From Ruminococcus hominis (GTDB taxonomy: Bacteria; Bacillota; Clostridia; Lachnospirales; Lachnospiraceae), in contig NZ_JACOPE010000001.1 of NCBI RefSeq assembly GCF_014287355.1, positions 1,240,001 through 1,304,000 of the forward strand: DNA of 64,000 nt, in the 5' to 3' direction. The translations under genes were made by a program, and so were the position numbers. Positions 44,008 through 52,690 of this stretch are shown here, piece by piece. A model generated the notes under the pieces. It was not told the origin of the DNA, made no database searches, and was given only the letters and a program-made list of their open reading frames with translations. Each line of letters starts with the position of its first letter. The first letter of the stretch is position 1.

Positions 44008-45165
44008 GTAATGATGAAAGAACTTGGTGAAATTATCACAGGTAATACACCAAGTAAAAAGACTGAAGCGTTTTGGAGTTCAGAAGATATTTGCTTTATA
44101 AAGCCAGATATTATTGCAGATGATGGAATTAACGAGATTGTGGATTCAAATGAATATATATCTGAAGATGCAAGAAAAAAGGCAAGAGTTGTTGGTAAAA
44201 ACTCAATCTTTATTACTTGTATTGGTAGTATTGGGAAAATTGGAATTGCTTCAGATGGAGAATATGCATTTAATCAGCAGATAAATGCAATTATTCCAAA
44301 TAATAGGGTACAACCTAAATATTTGGCATATAATTTGTTGTTCAATAAGCCAAGACTTGTTGCCATAGCAAATGCTCCTGTTGTTCCGATAATAAATAAG
44401 AGTCAGTTTGGAGAGTTTGCTGTAAATATTGAAACTGATATTGATAGACAGTGTGAAATTGTCGATGTTTTGGATAAACTTACACAGATTATTCAGCAAA
44501 GGAATAAAGAAATATCTGCTTTAGATGAGCTTATCAAAGCCCGATTTGTCGAGATGTTTGGAACTCTTCATGACAATGAAAATGGATTTGAGGTAGTTAC
44601 TATTGAAGACGTTTGTTCTTTGATAAAAGATGGTACGCATCAAACTCCTCAATATACTGAAAACAAAGAAGAGGGATTTAAGTTTTTATCTTCGAAGGAT
44701 GTAATGTCACAGAAGATAGATTGGACAGATATAAAGTATATTCCAGCAGAGTTGCATGAAAAATTATACGCCACAATTAAACCACAGAGAAACGATATTC
44801 TGATGTCGAAGAATGGCGTTAATTACGGGGTTGCGGCAGTTAATGATACAGACGAGATCTTTGATATATATGTTAGTCTTGCATTGCTTAGACCGAAGGA
44901 AGAGATAGATCCTGTTTTCTTGAGGTGTGTAATAAACAATCCTGAAACAAAGAGGCAGTTTGATTCCAGTATAAAAGGTATTGGAGTTCCTAATTTGCAT
45001 TTAGGAGAGATTAGGAAAACAAAGATTTTTCTTCCGCCAATAGAACTTCAGAAAGAGTTTGTATTATTTGCGGAACAAATCACCAAATCAAAAGTTGCAG
45101 CGCAGAAAGCACTTGATGAAACAAAATTATTATTTGATAGTTTAATGCAGCAGTATTTTGGATAA
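44002..45165 (+). CDS. hsdS: Type I restriction-modification specificity subunit HsdS (copy 1)
   Basis: 387 residues, the full HsdS layout: target recognition domain 1 (about 1-150), the first conserved helix ending in LDELIKARFVEMFG (about 174-187), target recognition domain 2 (about 195-345) and a complete C-terminal conserved helix (KVAAQKALDETKLLFDSLMQ). It directs HsdM/HsdR to a bipartite site. The ATG lies inside repeat R1 and the central helix inside repeat R2, both shared exactly with the second hsdS at 47144. This is probably the active copy because it is complete and directly behind hsdM. Confidence 0.94.
   Translation: MEVMMKELGEIITGNTPSKKTEAFWSSEDICFIKPDIIADDGINEIVDSNEYISEDARKKARVVGKNSIFITCIGSIGKIGIASDGEYAFNQQINAIIPNNRVQPKYLAYNLLFNKPRLVAIANAPVVPIINKSQFGEFAVNIETDIDRQCEIVDVLDKLTQIIQQRNKEISALDELIKARFVEMFGTLHDNENGFEVVTIEDVCSLIKDGTHQTPQYTENKEEGFKFLSSKDVMSQKIDWTDIKYIPAELHEKLYATIKPQRNDILMSKNGVNYGVAAVNDTDEIFDIYVSLALLRPKEEIDPVFLRCVINNPETKRQFDSSIKGIGVPNLHLGEIRKTKIFLPPIELQKEFVLFAEQITKSKVAAQKALDETKLLFDSLMQQYFG
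44530..44561 (+). repeat. 32-bp direct repeat R2, copy in the centre of hsdS-1
   Basis: Identical over 32 bases to 47675-47706 and in the same reading frame. It encodes the LIKARFVEMFG part of the spacer helix between the two recognition domains, so crossover here joins domain 1 of one gene to domain 2 of the other. Confidence 0.95.
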
Positions 45166-45178
45166 GGAGTGTTGCAAG

Positions 45179-45637
45179 ATGGGAATGATGACAGTATATC
45201 ATGGAGGATATCAACCGGTAGACAAGCCAGAAATACGGAAGGGCCGTAATACCAAAGATTTTGGAACAGGTTTCTACTGTACCGTGATTAAAGAGCAGGC
45301 AGAACGATGGGCAAGGCGCTATGATACGAAAGTAGTTTCTATTTATGATGTGCGTTTGAATGAAAAATTGAATATAAAAGAATTCAAAGAGATGACCGAA
45401 GAATGGTTAGATTTCATTATAGAGTGTCGAAGTGGAAAAAGCCATACTTATGATATAGTAATTGGTGCTATGGCTGACGATCAGATATATAATTATATAT
45501 CCGATTATATGGATGGTGTGATTACAAGAGAGCAGTTTTGGGTATTAGCAAAATTCAGATATCCAACACATCAGATAGTTTTTTGTTCTGATAATGCATT
45601 ACAGTGCTTGAAATATAGAGATTGCGAGGTGCTTTGA
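45179..45637 (+). CDS. DUF3990 protein (ADP-ribosyltransferase-like), possible toxin
   Basis: 152 residues from ATG 45179 (AAGGAG nine bases upstream). The start MGMMTVYHGGYQPVDKPEIR and RNTKDFGTGFYCTVIKEQAE are the DUF3990 signature: the His-Gly and Phe-Gly-x-Gly-Phe-Tyr elements correspond to the H and Y positions of ADP-ribosyltransferase-like folds. DUF3990 proteins have been linked to that superfamily by comparative genomics; activity here is inference. It lies between hsdS-1 and the recombinase gene and its stop overlaps the partner gene's start (TGATG), a typical toxin-antitoxin arrangement. Confidence 0.75.
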   Translation: MGMMTVYHGGYQPVDKPEIRKGRNTKDFGTGFYCTVIKEQAERWARRYDTKVVSIYDVRLNEKLNIKEFKEMTEEWLDFIIECRSGKSHTYDIVIGAMADDQIYNYISDYMDGVITREQFWVLAKFRYPTHQIVFCSDNALQCLKYRDCEVL

Positions 45638-46098
45638 TGATAGGTGAAGGTAGAGAAAGTAAAAAAGATAATGATCTTTTTTATACGTGCAGTTTAATTG
45701 ATTACATTGCACGAAAGACAAAGAATACACGTGTTGATGTTGTAAATACCCTTGGGAAGAAAAATCTTGATAAAATTTATGATTTAGCAGATGTATATCA
45801 TTGCGATAATATAGATAATGTGAGTGGAGAATTTGTTGAAAAATGCAATATTCAAGAAGGAAAATTTGATAATGTCGGAGAATGTAAATATGCAATCCCG
45901 ACATATTGGGATATCGGGAAAGTATATAAAAGATTAATAAAAAAAGTATCGGAAAGCGAAGGGATTACAGTGATAGATGCATTGATAAAGGTTTACAATT
46001 CGTTTATTAGTGAAAAAATCGATGATTATAACAGTAGTGTATACTACGAAAATCCGTCATATATATATGAGTCATATAAGGAAAATAAAATACTTTAA
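45637..46098 (+). CDS. Conserved partner of the DUF3990 protein, possible antitoxin
   Basis: 153 residues from ATG 45637, overlapping the upstream stop by one base, with GAGGTG before it. It is soluble and helical: DNDLFYTCSLIDYIARKTKN and IYDLADVYHCDNIDNVSGEF in the first half, then YAIPTYWDIGKVYKRLI and YYENPSYIYESYKENKIL. I know this only as a protein that accompanies DUF3990 genes. The coupling suggests an antitoxin or modifier role, which is unproven. Confidence 0.7.
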   Translation: MIGEGRESKKDNDLFYTCSLIDYIARKTKNTRVDVVNTLGKKNLDKIYDLADVYHCDNIDNVSGEFVEKCNIQEGKFDNVGECKYAIPTYWDIGKVYKRLIKKVSESEGITVIDALIKVYNSFISEKIDDYNSSVYYENPSYIYESYKENKIL

Positions 46099-46141
46099 TA
46101 AAAATGGATGAAGGATGTTGGTATAAAAGGAGAAAACCAAC

Positions 46142-47110
46142 ATGGAAGAGAAAATCGTAAAAGTATTGAATGAAATGTCAGAGTATTTGACAATTGCGCA
46201 AATGAAAAAATTGCAGGAAGTTATATTAGAAGCTTTTTCAGAAAATGAGATAGAGAAATCCAGTATATCAAATGACGCTTTTTTGCAAATGTTTTTAGAT
46301 GCAAAGAAAATAGAAGGGTGTTCTGAGAGAACATTGCAGTATTATTATACAACGGTAGCACACATGCTTTCTAAAATGGAAACTCCGGTTAGAAAAATAA
46401 CAACAGAAGAAATAAGAACATACTTATCTGAATATCAGGGCAATAGTCATTGTACAAACGTAACGATAGACAATATCAGAAGAAATATTTCCAGCTTCTT
46501 TTCTTGGCTTGAGGAAGAAGATTATATTTTGAAAAGTCCTATGAGACGAATCCACAAAATAAAAACAAAAACAGTAGTGAAAAGTGTGATATCAGATGAG
46601 GGGATTGAAAAACTTAGAGACCACTGCACAGAAAGTCGAGATTTGGCTATTATTGATTTGCTTTATTCGACAGGGATAAGAGTAGGCGAACTGGTTAATT
46701 TAAATAAAGACGATATTGATCTAGAAGCTCGAGAATGTGTTGTATACGGAAAAGGTAATAAGGAACGGCGTGTATATTTTGATGCAAAGGCCAAAGTACA
46801 CCTGAAAAATTATATGGAAAAAAGAAATGATGATAACAAAGCCTTGTTTGTTACACTAGATTTTCCGTATGATCGCTTAAAAATCAGTGGTGTAGAAATT
46901 AGATTACGAACTCTAGGAAGAAAACTGAATTTAGAAAGAATACATCCGCATAAATTTCGAAGAACTATGGCAACAAGAGCCATAGATAAAGGAATGCCAA
47001 TAGAACAAGTTCAAAAAATATTAGGGCATTCACAAATTGATACAACAATGCAGTATGCGATGGTGAACCAGGCAAATGTTAAATCTTCACATCAAAGATT
47101 CATGAGTTAG
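46142..47110 (+). CDS. Tyrosine recombinase (XerC/D-like) of the hsdS cassette
   Basis: 322 residues. An N-terminal SAM-like core-binding domain (about 48-140, with ERTLQYYYTTVAHML) is followed by the catalytic domain with Arg in STGIRVGELVNL, Lys in GKGNKERRV, H-x-x-R in HPHKFRRTMA, His in ILGHSQIDTT and the nucleophile Tyr in MQYAMVN. It is of the size and type found next to multiple hsdS genes, where such enzymes shuffle recognition domains. It is placed right before hsdS-2 and its repeat R1. The start has AAAAGGAG upstream. Confidence 0.92.
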   Translation: MEEKIVKVLNEMSEYLTIAQMKKLQEVILEAFSENEIEKSSISNDAFLQMFLDAKKIEGCSERTLQYYYTTVAHMLSKMETPVRKITTEEIRTYLSEYQGNSHCTNVTIDNIRRNISSFFSWLEEEDYILKSPMRRIHKIKTKTVVKSVISDEGIEKLRDHCTESRDLAIIDLLYSTGIRVGELVNLNKDDIDLEARECVVYGKGNKERRVYFDAKAKVHLKNYMEKRNDDNKALFVTLDFPYDRLKISGVEIRLRTLGRKLNLERIHPHKFRRTMATRAIDKGMPIEQVQKILGHSQIDTTMQYAMVNQANVKSSHQRFMS

Positions 47111-47117
47111 TATTAGC

Positions 47118-47149
47118 AATTCGGATTTGTAGGGATGATGTAGATGGAA
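47118..47149 (+). repeat. 32-bp direct repeat R1, copy at hsdS-2 start
   Basis: Second copy of 43976-44007, same orientation, 3142 bp away. It begins 8 bases after the recombinase stop codon and includes the RBS and ATG of hsdS-2. Confidence 0.95.
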
Positions 47150-48256
47150 AAGATTAGATTAGGAGATGCCTGTGAAATCCTAAATGGTTTTGCATTTAAA
47201 AGCGAAAACTATGTCGATTCAGGTATTCGAGTTATCAGAATTGCTAATGTACAGAAAGGATATATTGAAGATAACACACCAGCATTTTATCCATTGGGTT
47301 CAGTGGGATTAGATAAATACATGCTGGAAGAAGGGGATCTGTTAATATCCTTGACAGGCAATGTTGGTAGAGTTGCAATTCTTGAAAAGGAGTTTTTGCC
47401 AGCTGCTTTGAATCAGCGTGTTGCCTGTTTACGTTTGAAAACGAGTAGACTAACAAAGGGATATTTGTTTCATATTTTGAATGGTAATCTCTTTGAGCAA
47501 CAATGTATTCAATCATCAAAAGGTGTTGCACAAAAGAATATGAGTACAGAATGGTTGAAGAATTATGAGATTCCACTGTATTCAAAAGAAAAACAAGATA
47601 TAATTACGAAAATTCTTGACAAGACATACAATGTAATATCTTGTAGACAGCAGGAAATTCAAAAATTTGACGATCTTATCAAAGCCCGATTTGTCGAGAT
47701 GTTTGGTGATATAAAGATTAATGAGTATGGATGGAAAAAATGCACATTTAAGGATGTTAGTACAAAGATTACAGATGGAGAGCATGGCACAGTCCCAAGA
47801 GTAGATGAAGGCGAAGGATATCTCTATTTCATGGCTCGTAATATTACAAAAGAAGGTGAAATTGATTTATCTGAAACATCTTTTGTTCCACCAGAGATCC
47901 ATGAAAAAATATATAAAAGATGTAATCCGGAAAAGGATGATTTGCTTCTGGTATGCGTAGGGGCGACAATAGGAAAATGTACATTAGTTTCGGAAATAAT
48001 GGGTGAGTTTAGCATGGCGCGTAGTGTGGCATTGATTAAACCTAATAAAGAAATGGTTACAAGTAATTTCTTGATAAATTTATTAAGAAGTGAAGCAATT
48101 GAGAATGATATTGATCATTGTTCACATGCGGCTGCACAGGCTGGACTATATACAAATATGATTAATAGTTTGGAGGCTTTTGTGCCACCTATGGATCTTC
48201 AGATTGAGTTTGATACGTTTTGTAAACAAGTCGACAAATCAAAATTGAAAGAATAG
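47144..48256 (+). CDS. hsdS: Type I specificity subunit HsdS (copy 2, shortened C-terminus)
   Basis: 370 residues with two recognition domains different from those of copy 1 (domain 1 starting LGDACEILNGFAFKSENY; domain 2 with TDGEHGTVPRVDEGEGY and HAAAQAGLYTNMINSLEAFV). The central helix is shared through repeat R2. The protein stops after CKQVDKSKLKE, about 20 residues before the normal end of the second conserved helix seen in copy 1. This may weaken its pairing with HsdM, so copy 2 may serve as a donor of recognition domains rather than an active subunit. Confidence 0.9.
   Translation: MEKIRLGDACEILNGFAFKSENYVDSGIRVIRIANVQKGYIEDNTPAFYPLGSVGLDKYMLEEGDLLISLTGNVGRVAILEKEFLPAALNQRVACLRLKTSRLTKGYLFHILNGNLFEQQCIQSSKGVAQKNMSTEWLKNYEIPLYSKEKQDIITKILDKTYNVISCRQQEIQKFDDLIKARFVEMFGDIKINEYGWKKCTFKDVSTKITDGEHGTVPRVDEGEGYLYFMARNITKEGEIDLSETSFVPPEIHEKIYKRCNPEKDDLLLVCVGATIGKCTLVSEIMGEFSMARSVALIKPNKEMVTSNFLINLLRSEAIENDIDHCSHAAAQAGLYTNMINSLEAFVPPMDLQIEFDTFCKQVDKSKLKE
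47675..47706 (+). repeat. 32-bp direct repeat R2, copy in the centre of hsdS-2
   Basis: Second copy of 44530-44561, same orientation and frame, 3145 bp away, nearly the same spacing as R1, so either repeat pair can exchange equivalent parts of the two genes. Confidence 0.95.
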
Positions 48257-48270
48257 AAGGAGTGAACCGA

Positions 48271-48984
48271 ATGTCACAGAAAGATAAAGTTATTGATGCA
48301 ATGAGGCGAAATGGTGGTTATGCCACATTTCAACAATTAAATCAACTTGTGGATTTTAGTACATGGAAGACCCAAACGCCACAGGCGAATATCAGACGGA
48401 TTGTTCAGGTGCATGACGAGTTCTTTCGTATAAAGCCTGGTTTATGGGCATTGTCAGAATGCAAAGAAGATGTATTGAAGCGTTTTGACATAGTAGAGAA
48501 TGACACTAAAAGTGACGATTTATTCACTCATTCCTATTATCAGGGAATTATTGTAGAACTTGGTAATATGCATAATTACAAGACATATGTTCCAAATCAG
48601 GACAAGAACAAGAAATTTTTAGAAAGAAAACTATGTGAGCTTACTACTGAGTCTGAATTACCGGAGTTTACATATGATAAGATAGCAAAAAGAGCTAAGA
48701 CTATAGATGTCATTTGGTTCAATGAAAGAAGAATGCCTTTCAGATTTTATGAAGTAGAACACTCTACCAATATTACCAATTCTTTAGATAAATTCTATGA
48801 ATTGCAGGATTTTAGAGCAGATTTTTATATTATTGCTGATGAAAGTCGTAGAAATCAGTTCGATAGGTTACTTGAAAGAAATATATATAGCAGTATACGT
48901 AACTATGTAAAATTTTTTAATTATGAGAACCTAATTAATCAATATACAAAAGAAAGTTCATTAATGATGATGGATAGGATATAA
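48271..48984 (+). CDS. Accessory protein of the R-M locus: winged helix plus nuclease-like domain
   Basis: 237 residues from ATG 48271 (AAGGAG upstream). The first about 70 residues (KDKVIDAMRRNGGYATFQQL, then ANIRRIVQVHDEFFRIKPGL) form a winged-helix/HARE-like domain. Residues about 135-205 hold KTIDVIWFNERRMPFRFYEV and EHSTNITNSLDKF, with D...ExE positions like the PD-(D/E)XK fold of restriction enzymes though the Lys is replaced. It lies between hsdS-2 and hsdR in the same direction. Its role (restriction control, second nuclease or DNA tethering) is not known. Confidence 0.65.
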   Translation: MSQKDKVIDAMRRNGGYATFQQLNQLVDFSTWKTQTPQANIRRIVQVHDEFFRIKPGLWALSECKEDVLKRFDIVENDTKSDDLFTHSYYQGIIVELGNMHNYKTYVPNQDKNKKFLERKLCELTTESELPEFTYDKIAKRAKTIDVIWFNERRMPFRFYEVEHSTNITNSLDKFYELQDFRADFYIIADESRRNQFDRLLERNIYSSIRNYVKFFNYENLINQYTKESSLMMMDRI

Positions 48985-49013
48985 GAAATACTGAAATGGG
49001 AAAGGTGTGCCAT

Positions 49014-52000
49014 ATGATAACCAACTTTGACTATTTAAAACAAGAAGCCAGATTTAATAGTTTTTCAGATGTAGCAGTAGCAGCAGAGAAAATTCTTAAA
49101 ATTGACAAAGAATCCAGTGTGATTAACTGTCGTCGTGCTATGGAGTTTGCTATCAAGTGGATGTACTCCGTAGATAAGTCGTTGGAGATGCCATATCAAG
49201 ATAATCTTGTGAGTCTTATGAGTACCGAGGACTTCCATGATTTGGTTGATGATGCATTATGGAAACGTCTCGATTTGATTCGCAAGATTGGTAACAGAGC
49301 TGCACATAATGGTAGAAAGATAACAGAAGATGAAGCGATACTTTGCTTACAGAATCTGTTTATCTTTATGGACTACGTGTCATATTGCTATTCGGATTTC
49401 TATGAAGAGAGGCAATACGATATAAGCTTGCTTAATGAATCGACAGAAGAAACTGCTGTGGCTAAAACTTCAGATGACGATGTGGATTTAAAGGCATTAA
49501 TTGCTGAGAACAAAGCTCTTAAGGAAGAACTTACTGCAAAACGAACAGAACAGCAACAAACATATGTTCCAAAACCATTGGAGTTGTCTGAATATAAGAC
49601 AAGAAAAATCTATATTGATTCTATGCTTTTGGATGCAGGATGGACAGAGGGAAAGGATTGGATTAATGAAGTCGAGTTACCGGGAATGCCTAATAAATCA
49701 GAGATTGGATATGCGGATTATGTTCTTTACGATGATATGCACAGACCGCTTGCGGTAGTTGAGGCAAAGAGAACCTGCATGGATGTCGCGAAGGGAAGAC
49801 AACAGGCAAAACTTTATGCCGATTTATTAGAGAATCAATATAATAGAAGACCAGTGGTTTTTCTTACCAATGGTTTTGAAACAAGAATTATAGATAACCA
49901 GTATCCGGAGAGAAAGGTTGCTGTTATTTATTCCAAGAGAGATTTGGAAAAGCTTTTTAATCTTCAAACAATGAAAATAAGTCTTAAGCATATTGTTGTA
50001 GATAAAGGTATAGCAGGTCGTTATTATCAGGAAGGTGCAATTAAGGCAGTGTGTGATACATTTGATAATCGCAATCGCAGAAAAGCATTGCTTGTGATGG
50101 CTACAGGTTCAGGCAAAACAAGAACAGTAATTGCATTATGTAAGGTCCTTTTGGACAAGGGATGGGCTAAAAACATATTATTCCTGGCAGATCGTAATTC
50201 TCTTGTTACGCAGGCAAAAAGAAATTTTGCAAATCTTTTACCTGATTTGTCATGCTCCAATCTTGTAGAGGAAAAAGAAAACTATACAGCACATTGCATT
50301 TTCTCTACATATCAGACCATGATGAATTGCATTGATTCGGTCAAGGATGTAAATGGAAAGTTATTTACTTGTGGACATTTTGATCTCGTAATCTGTGATG
50401 AAGCACATAGATCCATTTATAACAAGTATAGAGATATATTTAATTATTTCGATGCTCCATTGGTAGGGCTCACAGCAACCCCTAAGGATGAGATTGATAA
50501 AAATACTTACGGGATTTTTGACTTAGAAAATGGTGTACCAACATATGGATATGAGCTTTCTCAAGCAGTAAAGGATGGTTACCTTGTAGACTTTGTGACT
50601 GTTGAAACAAAACTGAAATTCATTGAAGAAGGTATTGCTTATGATGAGTTATCCGAGGAAGATAAAGCTACATATGAAGAGACCTTTGAATTTGAAGATG
50701 GAAAATTACCGGAGCGAATTAATTCATCGGCACTAAATACATGGATATTTAATGAGGATACAATCAAACAGGTTTTGCATGTACTTATGAAAGATGGGCT
50801 TAAGGTGGATTATGGGCAGAAAATTGGTAAGACAATTATTTTTGCTAAGAATCATGACCACGCGGAGAAAATTCTTGAAGTATTTAATAAGCAGTATCCA
50901 GAATATAGTAAAAAAGGGAAGCCATTTGCTAAGGTAATTGATAACCATATGACCTACGCTCAGAGTGCAATTGACGAGTTTTCGGATCCAAAGAAAATGC
51001 CTCAGATTGCAATTTCTGTTGACATGCTTGATACAGGTATTGATGTGCCTGAAATATTGAACCTCGTATTTTTCAAAAAAGTTATGAGTAAGGCGAAGTT
51101 CTGGCAGATGATTGGTCGTGGTACTAGACTTTGCTCAGGACTTATAGATGGACAGGATAAAGAAAAATTCTATATCTTTGATTTCTGTGGAAACTTTGAA
51201 TTTTTCCGTATGAATCAAGGAAAACCAACAGCAAATATGGTTGCTTTGCAAGGAGCTATTTTTTCTCTTAAATTTGAAATTGCCTATAAACTGCAGAATC
51301 TTGAATATCAAATTGACAGACTTATTGCGTACAGAAGTAAACTTGTTGAGGCAATGGTAGAAAAAGTGCAGGAATTGAATCGTGAAAATTTTGCGGTAAG
51401 ACAACATTTGAAGTATGTTGATACGTATTCTGTTGAAAATAATTATCAATCAATTACGTTTGAAGACACATTAATGGTTCGTGAAGAATTAGCACCACTT
51501 ATTATGCCTGACGGAGAAGAAGCAAGTGCAGTTCGTTTCGATGCTTTGATGTATGGAATGGAATTAGCATATTTAGCGGGCAAAGGATATGGTCGTCATA
51601 AAAGTGATCTTTTCAAAAAGATTGAAGGTCTTGCTGGGGTAGCAAATATTCCGGAGATTCAGAAACAATCAGAACTGATTAATAAAATTCTTCATACAGA
51701 CTATATAGATAATGCTGGAATTGATGAATTTGAACATATTAGGATAAGCCTCCGAAATCTTATGAAGTATTTGCCTCAAGGAATAATTAAATACAATACA
51801 GATTTTACGGATGAAATCCTGTCTACAGAATGGAATGATTCTGAACTTGAGAATGATGAATTGAAGAATTATAAGGCTAAAGCTGAGTTTTATGTTCGTC
51901 AACATCAGGATAATATTGCCATTGCAAAACTTAAGACAAATCAGCCTCTTACAGAAATGGATGTAGAAAGCCTAGAACAGATTCTTTGGAAGGAAGTTGG

Positions 52001-52322
52001 CTCTAAAGATGATTATGAGAAAGAATATGGTCATAAACCTTTGGGGGAATTTGTACGTGAAATTGTTGGACTTGATATGAATGCTGCAAAAGAAGCATTT
52101 TCAGAGTTTTTGAATGATATAAATCTTGATAGCAGACAGATTTACTTCGTAAATCAGATCGTAGAGTACATTGTACATAATGGAATGATGAAGGATCTGT
52201 CTGTACTTCAGGAATCACCATTTACTGATAAAGGAAGTGTGGTAGAGTTATTTACGGATCTGACAGTATGGATGGGAATTAGAAAAGTTATTGATCGAAT
52301 TAATGCTAATGCAGCAGCGTAA
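49014..52322 (+). CDS. hsdR: Type I restriction endonuclease subunit HsdR
   Basis: 1102 residues from ATG 49014 (AAAGGTG upstream). The order is an N-terminal DUF4145 helical domain (about 10-130), a linker coiled coil (about 155-185), the HSDR_N PD-(D/E)XK nuclease (about 200-300; GYADYVLYDD and VVEAKRT), then the translocase: Walker A ATGSGKTR (about 361), DEAHR (about 461), TATPK (about 486), VDMLDTGIDVPEI and QMIGRGTRL (about 665-700), and a C-terminal EcoEI_R-like part. It cuts DNA at a distance after ATP-driven translocation. It is the last core gene of the locus. Confidence 0.96.
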   Translation: MITNFDYLKQEARFNSFSDVAVAAEKILKIDKESSVINCRRAMEFAIKWMYSVDKSLEMPYQDNLVSLMSTEDFHDLVDDALWKRLDLIRKIGNRAAHNGRKITEDEAILCLQNLFIFMDYVSYCYSDFYEERQYDISLLNESTEETAVAKTSDDDVDLKALIAENKALKEELTAKRTEQQQTYVPKPLELSEYKTRKIYIDSMLLDAGWTEGKDWINEVELPGMPNKSEIGYADYVLYDDMHRPLAVVEAKRTCMDVAKGRQQAKLYADLLENQYNRRPVVFLTNGFETRIIDNQYPERKVAVIYSKRDLEKLFNLQTMKISLKHIVVDKGIAGRYYQEGAIKAVCDTFDNRNRRKALLVMATGSGKTRTVIALCKVLLDKGWAKNILFLADRNSLVTQAKRNFANLLPDLSCSNLVEEKENYTAHCIFSTYQTMMNCIDSVKDVNGKLFTCGHFDLVICDEAHRSIYNKYRDIFNYFDAPLVGLTATPKDEIDKNTYGIFDLENGVPTYGYELSQAVKDGYLVDFVTVETKLKFIEEGIAYDELSEEDKATYEETFEFEDGKLPERINSSALNTWIFNEDTIKQVLHVLMKDGLKVDYGQKIGKTIIFAKNHDHAEKILEVFNKQYPEYSKKGKPFAKVIDNHMTYAQSAIDEFSDPKKMPQIAISVDMLDTGIDVPEILNLVFFKKVMSKAKFWQMIGRGTRLCSGLIDGQDKEKFYIFDFCGNFEFFRMNQGKPTANMVALQGAIFSLKFEIAYKLQNLEYQIDRLIAYRSKLVEAMVEKVQELNRENFAVRQHLKYVDTYSVENNYQSITFEDTLMVREELAPLIMPDGEEASAVRFDALMYGMELAYLAGKGYGRHKSDLFKKIEGLAGVANIPEIQKQSELINKILHTDYIDNAGIDEFEHIRISLRNLMKYLPQGIIKYNTDFTDEILSTEWNDSELENDELKNYKAKAEFYVRQHQDNIAIAKLKTNQPLTEMDVESLEQILWKEVGSKDDYEKEYGHKPLGEFVREIVGLDMNAAKEAFSEFLNDINLDSRQIYFVNQIVEYIVHNGMMKDLSVLQESPFTDKGSVVELFTDLTVWMGIRKVIDRINANAAA

Positions 52323-52459
52323 AAGAAAAAAATTATATATTAAATGTTGGTGCTGATTTTGGACAAATGGATAAAAAATATAATCAAGTAAACGGACATG
52401 CAGCGATATTAAATTTAAATGTAAATTACAACAAGATTAAGTTAATGGAGGAAAAACAA

Positions 52460-52681
52460 ATGTTAGGAAAACCTAGGTTCAAGAGAGAAGATTTAGTGAC
52501 TTTTAATTTCAATATCGAGGGAGAAATTCAAAAAATTGATGGGGTGATATATATCGTAGATGCATATGGAACATTTGAGCAAAATGAAGAACCTTCATAT
52601 GATATAGAAGCATTATATAAAGGCGAAGTTACGTTGTTTAAGCATGTACGTGAATCGGAAGTTTCAGAGAGGGGAAATTAG
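52460..52681 (+). CDS. Small hypothetical protein of the R-M island, 73 residues
   Basis: From ATG 52460 with GGAGGAAAAAC upstream; an in-frame ATG at 52367 has no RBS. The sequence MLGKPRFKREDLVTFNFNIE and GVIYIVDAYGTFEQNEEPSY suggests a small beta-barrel (SH3-like) protein with an acidic tail. No domain name is known to me. It follows hsdR after 137 bases and precedes the DUF89 gene by 9, so those two are likely one transcript. Confidence 0.7.
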   Translation: MLGKPRFKREDLVTFNFNIEGEIQKIDGVIYIVDAYGTFEQNEEPSYDIEALYKGEVTLFKHVRESEVSERGN

Positions 52682-52690
52682 AGTCGTCTT

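Noticed and set aside
52367..52459. N-terminal extension or separate small ORF before the 73-residue gene
   Set aside because: No RBS at 52367, while GGAGG lies at correct distance before the ATG at 52460.
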